A DNA stretch of 8,546 nt from GCA-002694895 sp964436345 (GTDB lineage: Bacteria > Chloroflexota > Dehalococcoidia > Lucifugimonadales > GCA-002694895). A model generated the notes under the pieces. It had not been told where the DNA came from. It saw nothing but the letters and a program-made list of their open reading frames with translations, and made no database searches. A program made the translations under genes and the position numbers. This document shows, piece after piece, positions 5,951 through 8,546 of the stretch. Numbering within the stretch: position 1 is the first letter of the stretch; every line of letters begins with the position of its first letter. The stretch spans positions 1-8,546 of the forward strand of contig CAYTCC010000062.1 in NCBI GenBank assembly GCA_964436345.1, written 5' to 3'.

Positions 5951-6784
5951 ATGAATAAAATTGTTCACTCACTTAGCAAGAAGTCGCAAGGAATTAATTG
6001 CAGACCATATTTTGCAGAAATAATAGGAACATATTTTCTTGTTTTTTTTGGAACAGCTGCTGTAACTATAGCTGTTTTGCTTGGTATTCTTTCTGGCATA
6101 TTACAAGTTGGTATATTATGGGGAATAGGATTAACATTAGGTATATTTGCAGCTGCACCTCATTCGGGTGCCCATTTGAACCCAGCTATCACTATAGCAA
6201 TGTATATTTTTAATAAAGATTTAAGTTTTTTAAAAGTTATAGGTTATATTTGTTCACAAATGATAGGCGCTATTTTAGCAGGATTAAGTGTACTGATTAT
6301 TTTTTCACCTTTTATAACTAGATTTGAAATTCTTAACAAAATTACAAGAGGTGAACCCGGAAGTGAATTAACAGCAATGTTATTTGGAGAATATTTTCCT
6401 AATCCTGATGTTATCCCTCATGATAAAGCTATAGATTTAATGTCATCTTTTTCAGCATTAGGAATAGAAGCATTTGGAACAGCAGTTTTAGCTTTTGTTA
6501 TTTTTATGTGTACAGACCCAAAAGGGATGATTGCTAAAACCAATTTTTTGGCACCTATTTTAATAGGATTAACACTTACACTTTTAATTACTTTGTTTGG
6601 AGGTTTAACCCAAGCTGGATGGAATCCGGCTAGAGATTTCGGACCAAGGTTAGTAGCATATTTTGCTGGGTGGGATTCTATTGCAATACCTGGCCCTAAT
6701 GGTGGTTTTTGGATTTATATTTTGGGTCCAATAATAGGTGCGCCAATAGGCGGCTTGATATATCAGAAGATCTTGAAGAATTAA
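5951..6784 (+). CDS. glpF: Aquaglyceroporin (MIP family, GlpF-like)
   Basis: This 277-aa channel of the major intrinsic protein family has about six membrane helices (near 19-40, 52-72, 95-118, 166-187, 200-218, 253-273) and two pore half-helices with intact NPA motifs: HLNPAIT (N77) and NPARDFGPR (N225). The Asp after the second NPAR (D229) and the SGAHLNPA context are marks of glycerol-type channels, so passive uptake of glycerol or a similar small solute is likely. W57 and R228 match the selectivity-filter W48 and R206 of E. coli GlpF by spacing. By ungapped spacing the GlpF F200 position is Ala (A222) and the G191 position falls on Ile213, so the filter may differ. ATG at 5951 follows AGAGGGA by 3 nt. 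No glycerol kinase or glycerol-3-phosphate dehydrogenase gene is nearby. It is divergent from the ABC-F gene. Confidence 0.93.
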   Translation: MNKIVHSLSKKSQGINCRPYFAEIIGTYFLVFFGTAAVTIAVLLGILSGILQVGILWGIGLTLGIFAAAPHSGAHLNPAITIAMYIFNKDLSFLKVIGYICSQMIGAILAGLSVLIIFSPFITRFEILNKITRGEPGSELTAMLFGEYFPNPDVIPHDKAIDLMSSFSALGIEAFGTAVLAFVIFMCTDPKGMIAKTNFLAPILIGLTLTLLITLFGGLTQAGWNPARDFGPRLVAYFAGWDSIAIPGPNGGFWIYILGPIIGAPIGGLIYQKILKN

Positions 6785-7028
6785 TCTTTATATTTTTCAT
6801 TGGATGAAGTAACAAAAATTGCAATTCTAGTCTTTCTACGATATGAATAGAAAGCTTTACAAATAAAGCAATGGACATTAATGTGCTAAATGCAAGTAAT
6901 GTTCCTACTATGAAAGGTAAATAAAAATTTTTACCAGCCCATATAGTTTTTAATGGTTTTTTAATAACTTGATTGAAAATATTTATTTGTATGTTTGTAA
7001 TAATTCTTTGAATTTTTTTGCCCCTTTG
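6696..7028 (-). pseudogene. Hydrophobic membrane-peptide ORF or gene remnant without a standard start
   Basis: An open minus-strand frame of 110 codons starts after a TAG (7031-7029) inside the nucleosidase gene and crosses the 198-bp spacer. It then runs antisense into the aquaporin 3' end. The spacer part encodes a plausible protein: a basic lead (VIKKPLKTIWAGKN), a membrane helix (FYLPFIVGTLLAFSTLMSIA, then LFVK), then SIHIVERLELQF. By hand count, G+C over this part is about a third, a quarter and under a fifth at codon positions 1, 2 and 3, the coding pattern of A+T-rich genomes. The first ATG is internal (6878), mid-helix; only ATT/ATA codons precede it. The C-terminal part antisense to aquaporin looks non-coding. 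Possible readings are a decayed membrane-protein gene, an ATT-started gene, or a -1 frameshift extension of the nucleosidase through A_AAA_AAA (7019-7013). I do not recognise the family. Confidence 0.3.
6832..6869. repeat. Two adjoining perfect hairpins in the aquaporin-nucleosidase spacer
   Basis: CTTTCTA (6832-6838) pairs with TAGAAAG (6848-6854) around a 9-nt loop. GCTTTA (6854-6859) pairs with TAAAGC (6864-6869) around a CAAA loop. They lie 48-85 nt past the aquaporin stop, between two converging genes, where terminators are expected. Neither is followed by a T-run on either strand and the stems are A+T rich, so intrinsic termination would be weak. They also lie within the hydrophobic minus-strand ORF. 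Confidence 0.3.
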
Positions 7029-7615
7029 CTAACATGCTTTTCCCAATCAGAGGATCCTTTTGAATTGAGATTATCAGTTATGTATTTAAATGATATAAAT
7101 GAAATATTATATGAAAATGCAATTTTAGCAAGTGCATAAGCTTCCATATCAATTACAGACAAATCTTCTCCATATGTTTTTTCTATATCAGATAGATCTG
7201 AATTAAATTCAGTTACGAAATTATCTCCGGTAGCACAAAGTAAATTTTTGCCTATTGGATTTTTATTTATTTTCTCCTTGAAATCTATAATTATTGGAGG
7301 AGTTTGTGTTTTGTAATGATTTTTGTATGTTTCATTATCAAATGCTGTTTCACCTGGTTTTAATCCAAATTGTTTAATATACATATCTCTTTGAATGAAT
7401 TTAGTACAATCAACCATTTGCCCTATTTCTAAATTTTTACTTCCTGCAGTTCCGTAATTGATTATTAAAGGTGGTAGTTTATTTAACATTTCTAGAGTTT
7501 TAGTTAAATTGAATGCTGTATTAACTTTCCCAACTCCTGTATAAATAATTTTGAAATCTTTAGGAATTTCATCATTGAATTCTGATTTAAGGGCAACAAC
7601 AATTAATGCTTTCAT
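6983..7615 (-). CDS. mtnN: Nucleosidase of the PNP/UDP family, probably MTA/SAH nucleosidase
   Basis: This 210-aa protein is slightly shorter than the usual roughly 230 aa. It probably cleaves adenine from 5'-methylthioadenosine and S-adenosylhomocysteine in the cytoplasm. Blocks seen: E12 in the N-terminal strand (the catalytic Glu position of E. coli MtnN), TGVGKVNTA (26-34), NYGTAGS (53-59), CATGDNFV (127-134), DMEAYALAKIA (156-166, with M157-E158 as the ribose-binding pair) and YITDN (178-182, D181 as the catalytic Asp). Other PNP-family nucleosidases, such as futalosine hydrolase or adenosylhopane nucleosidase, cannot be excluded. The ATG at 7615 lacks a clear ribosome site. It is divergent, with a 53-bp gap, from a SAM-dependent methyltransferase whose by-product it could remove. 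Near its 3' end the codons GCA AAA AAA form an A_AAA_AAA slippery-type run leading into a downstream -1 frame. Confidence 0.85.
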   Translation of the reverse strand: MKALIVVALKSEFNDEIPKDFKIIYTGVGKVNTAFNLTKTLEMLNKLPPLIINYGTAGSKNLEIGQMVDCTKFIQRDMYIKQFGLKPGETAFDNETYKNHYKTQTPPIIIDFKEKINKNPIGKNLLCATGDNFVTEFNSDLSDIEKTYGEDLSVIDMEAYALAKIAFSYNISFISFKYITDNLNSKGSSDWEKHVSKGAKKFKELLQTYK

Positions 7616-7644
7616 ATGTTTTATAGATGATATAAATTACTAAT

Positions 7645-7675
7645 ATTATACATTTAATTATTTTGATAATGTCAT
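7645..7675 (-). promoter_or_regulatory. Candidate promoter of the nucleosidase gene
   Basis: On the minus strand ATGACA (7675-7670) and a perfect TATAAT (7650-7645) are 19 bp apart, giving a leader of about 20-25 nt. The -35 box overlaps the start codon of the divergent methyltransferase, so the two genes would compete for the same DNA. The 19-bp spacing and the A+T richness keep this uncertain. Confidence 0.35.
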
Positions 7676-8487
7676 TTGTTAAAAATTGGGATCAATTAGT
7701 TATAGATCACCATAAACAATCTGAAACTAAAATAATAAAAAAAGAACAAGATGATTTCTGGGAAGATAAAGTTGAAGGATTTATCCCTCAAGAATTACCC
7801 GATTATAATGATCCTTCCTTGTCATTTTTATTAAGTAATTTGCCACCTAAATCTTCAGTATTAGATTTAGGTGGAGGTGCAGGCAGACTATCTATTCCTC
7901 TTGCTCAAAATAATTATTCAGTTACTATTATTGATTCTTCAAAAGCTATGATAAGAGCTGCAGATAAACATGCAAATCATTTGAAATTAAATAATGTAAA
8001 AACATTTCATTCAACATGGGAAGAATATAAAAATGAAAATTTTGATCATATTATTTGTGCCCATGTTATGTATGGTGTTTTTAATATTAAAAACTTTATA
8101 TTGAAAATGTTGTCCTCTGTAAATTCTGACGTAATAATCATTATGTATGACCATTCTCCTCAATCACATCTTGCTGATATTTGGGAATTGTATTATTCAG
8201 AAAAAAGAATAAATTTACCTGGTATAACTGAGCTTGAGAATGTTATTACTGAATTAAGCTTAAAATACAAATTTTATGATATTGATGAATATAATTTGCC
8301 AGTTTTTGATGATTTTGATTCTTTGTTAAATTCTGTTATTTCTCAGATTTTTATTACTCCTGATAAAGAAAGCATTGAAAAATTATCAAATGTTTTAAAA
8401 AATTATATGACAATTGATAAGGATCAATTTGTTTTCCCTTTGAATTTAAAAAGAAAATTAAAAGGAATTGTTATAGATAAAGTATGA
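7669..8487 (+). CDS. Class I SAM-dependent methyltransferase, substrate unknown
   Basis: This is a 272-aa protein counted from the ATG at 7669; a TTG two codons earlier (7663) is possible but has no better ribosome site. The Rossmann-type SAM domain starts near residue 45. Motif I is VLDLGGGAGRLS (64-75), the acidic ribose-binding residue is D89 in TIIDSS, a post-II region lies near NVKTFHSTWEEY (109-120), and FDHIICAHVMYG (125-136) is the motif IV-like strand. The N-terminal 45 residues (DQLVIDHHKQSE, DDFWEDK) and the C-terminal 100 residues are not diagnostic, so the acceptor molecule cannot be named. It is cytoplasmic, with no signal peptide or membrane helix. No Shine-Dalgarno is visible, so initiation may be leaderless or weak. 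It is divergent from the MTA/SAH-nucleosidase-like gene, which would dispose of its SAH product. It ends 8 bp before the convergent gene at the right edge. Confidence 0.85.
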   Translation: MSFVKNWDQLVIDHHKQSETKIIKKEQDDFWEDKVEGFIPQELPDYNDPSLSFLLSNLPPKSSVLDLGGGAGRLSIPLAQNNYSVTIIDSSKAMIRAADKHANHLKLNNVKTFHSTWEEYKNENFDHIICAHVMYGVFNIKNFILKMLSSVNSDVIIIMYDHSPQSHLADIWELYYSEKRINLPGITELENVITELSLKYKFYDIDEYNLPVFDDFDSLLNSVISQIFITPDKESIEKLSNVLKNYMTIDKDQFVFPLNLKRKLKGIVIDKV

Positions 8488-8495
8488 GGTGAGTT

Positions 8496-8546
8496 TTACG
8501 ATTTCTTTTTAGCTAAAGCAGATATAGCTTCATAAATACATCTGTG
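8496..8546 (-). CDS. C-terminal end of an unidentified protein
   Basis: Minus-strand frame entering from the right edge: 16 codons reading HRCIYEAISALAKKKS, then TAA (8498-8496). The peptide looks like the amphipathic terminal helix of a soluble enzyme ending in a Lys-rich tail, and it converges neatly on the methyltransferase stop with an 8-bp gap, as tightly packed genes do. It is too short to assign a family. The frame could also be open by chance over this length. Confidence 0.5.
   Translation of the reverse strand, partial: HRCIYEAISALAKKKS

Noticed and set aside
6832..6869. Intrinsic terminator for the aquaporin gene
   Set aside because: The hairpins are real but A+T rich and lack a following T-run on either strand, so they are kept only as a repeat feature.
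7663..7668. TTG start for the methyltransferase
   Set aside because: It adds only two residues, has no ribosome site, and an ATG follows at 7669.
1..8546. Mobile elements, CRISPR arrays, tRNA or rRNA genes, riboswitches
   Set aside because: By eye I found no regularly spaced repeats, transposase or integrase motifs, long terminal inverted repeats, or tRNA-like cloverleaf conserved bases; spacers are all under 200 bp.

Overview
The window is about 70% A+T and densely packed, with short spacers, overlapping genes and several TTG starts. It looks like chromosomal DNA from a bacterium. I see no transposase, integrase, phage gene, CRISPR array, tRNA or rRNA. Nothing here fixes the lineage. An AT-rich, probably free-living and uncultivated bacterium is likely. 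The pairing of enolase-superfamily sugar-acid dehydratases with low G+C would fit marine groups such as SAR202-like Chloroflexota, but that is a weak guess.

Left part (1-985): a minus-strand 5-oxoprolinase operon, with pxpA complete and the first 25 codons of pxpB overlapping its end by 8 bp. Upstream lies a divergent control region. It holds a good pxpA promoter match with a perfect 10-bp palindrome between its -35 and -10 boxes.

Centre-left (962-3950): a plus-strand operon of four tightly spaced genes. These are a small gamma-like membrane subunit, the Na+-translocating beta subunit (OadB/MmdB/GcdB type), a biotin carrier protein with an ESMKME biotinylation site, and an enolase-superfamily dehydratase of the galactonate/mannonate dehydratase type. 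The membrane pump and biotin carrier are here, but the carboxyltransferase (alpha) subunit that would name the substrate is not. The first gene has a strong ribosome binding site that fits an ATT start better than its first ATG.

Centre (3934-6784): a minus-strand ABC-F ATPase, a ribosome-associated translation factor rather than a transporter, overlaps the dehydratase tail to tail by 17 bp. Across a 130-bp divergent region containing a long imperfect inverted repeat lies a plus-strand aquaglyceroporin.

Right part (6785-8546): a minus-strand MTA/SAH-nucleosidase-like gene is divergent from a plus-strand SAM-dependent methyltransferase. The two could form a methylation and by-product-recycling pair. 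Downstream of the nucleosidase is a 110-codon open frame encoding a hydrophobic peptide. It has no standard start in its first half and lies in the -1 frame, entered exactly at an A_AAA_AAA run inside the nucleosidase gene. The window ends in the last 16 codons of an unidentified minus-strand gene.

The points most worth a second look are the orphan Na+-pump/biotin module beside pxpAB, the ATT start, the out-of-frame membrane ORF behind the nucleosidase, and the altered metal-ligand and second-strand positions in the dehydratase.
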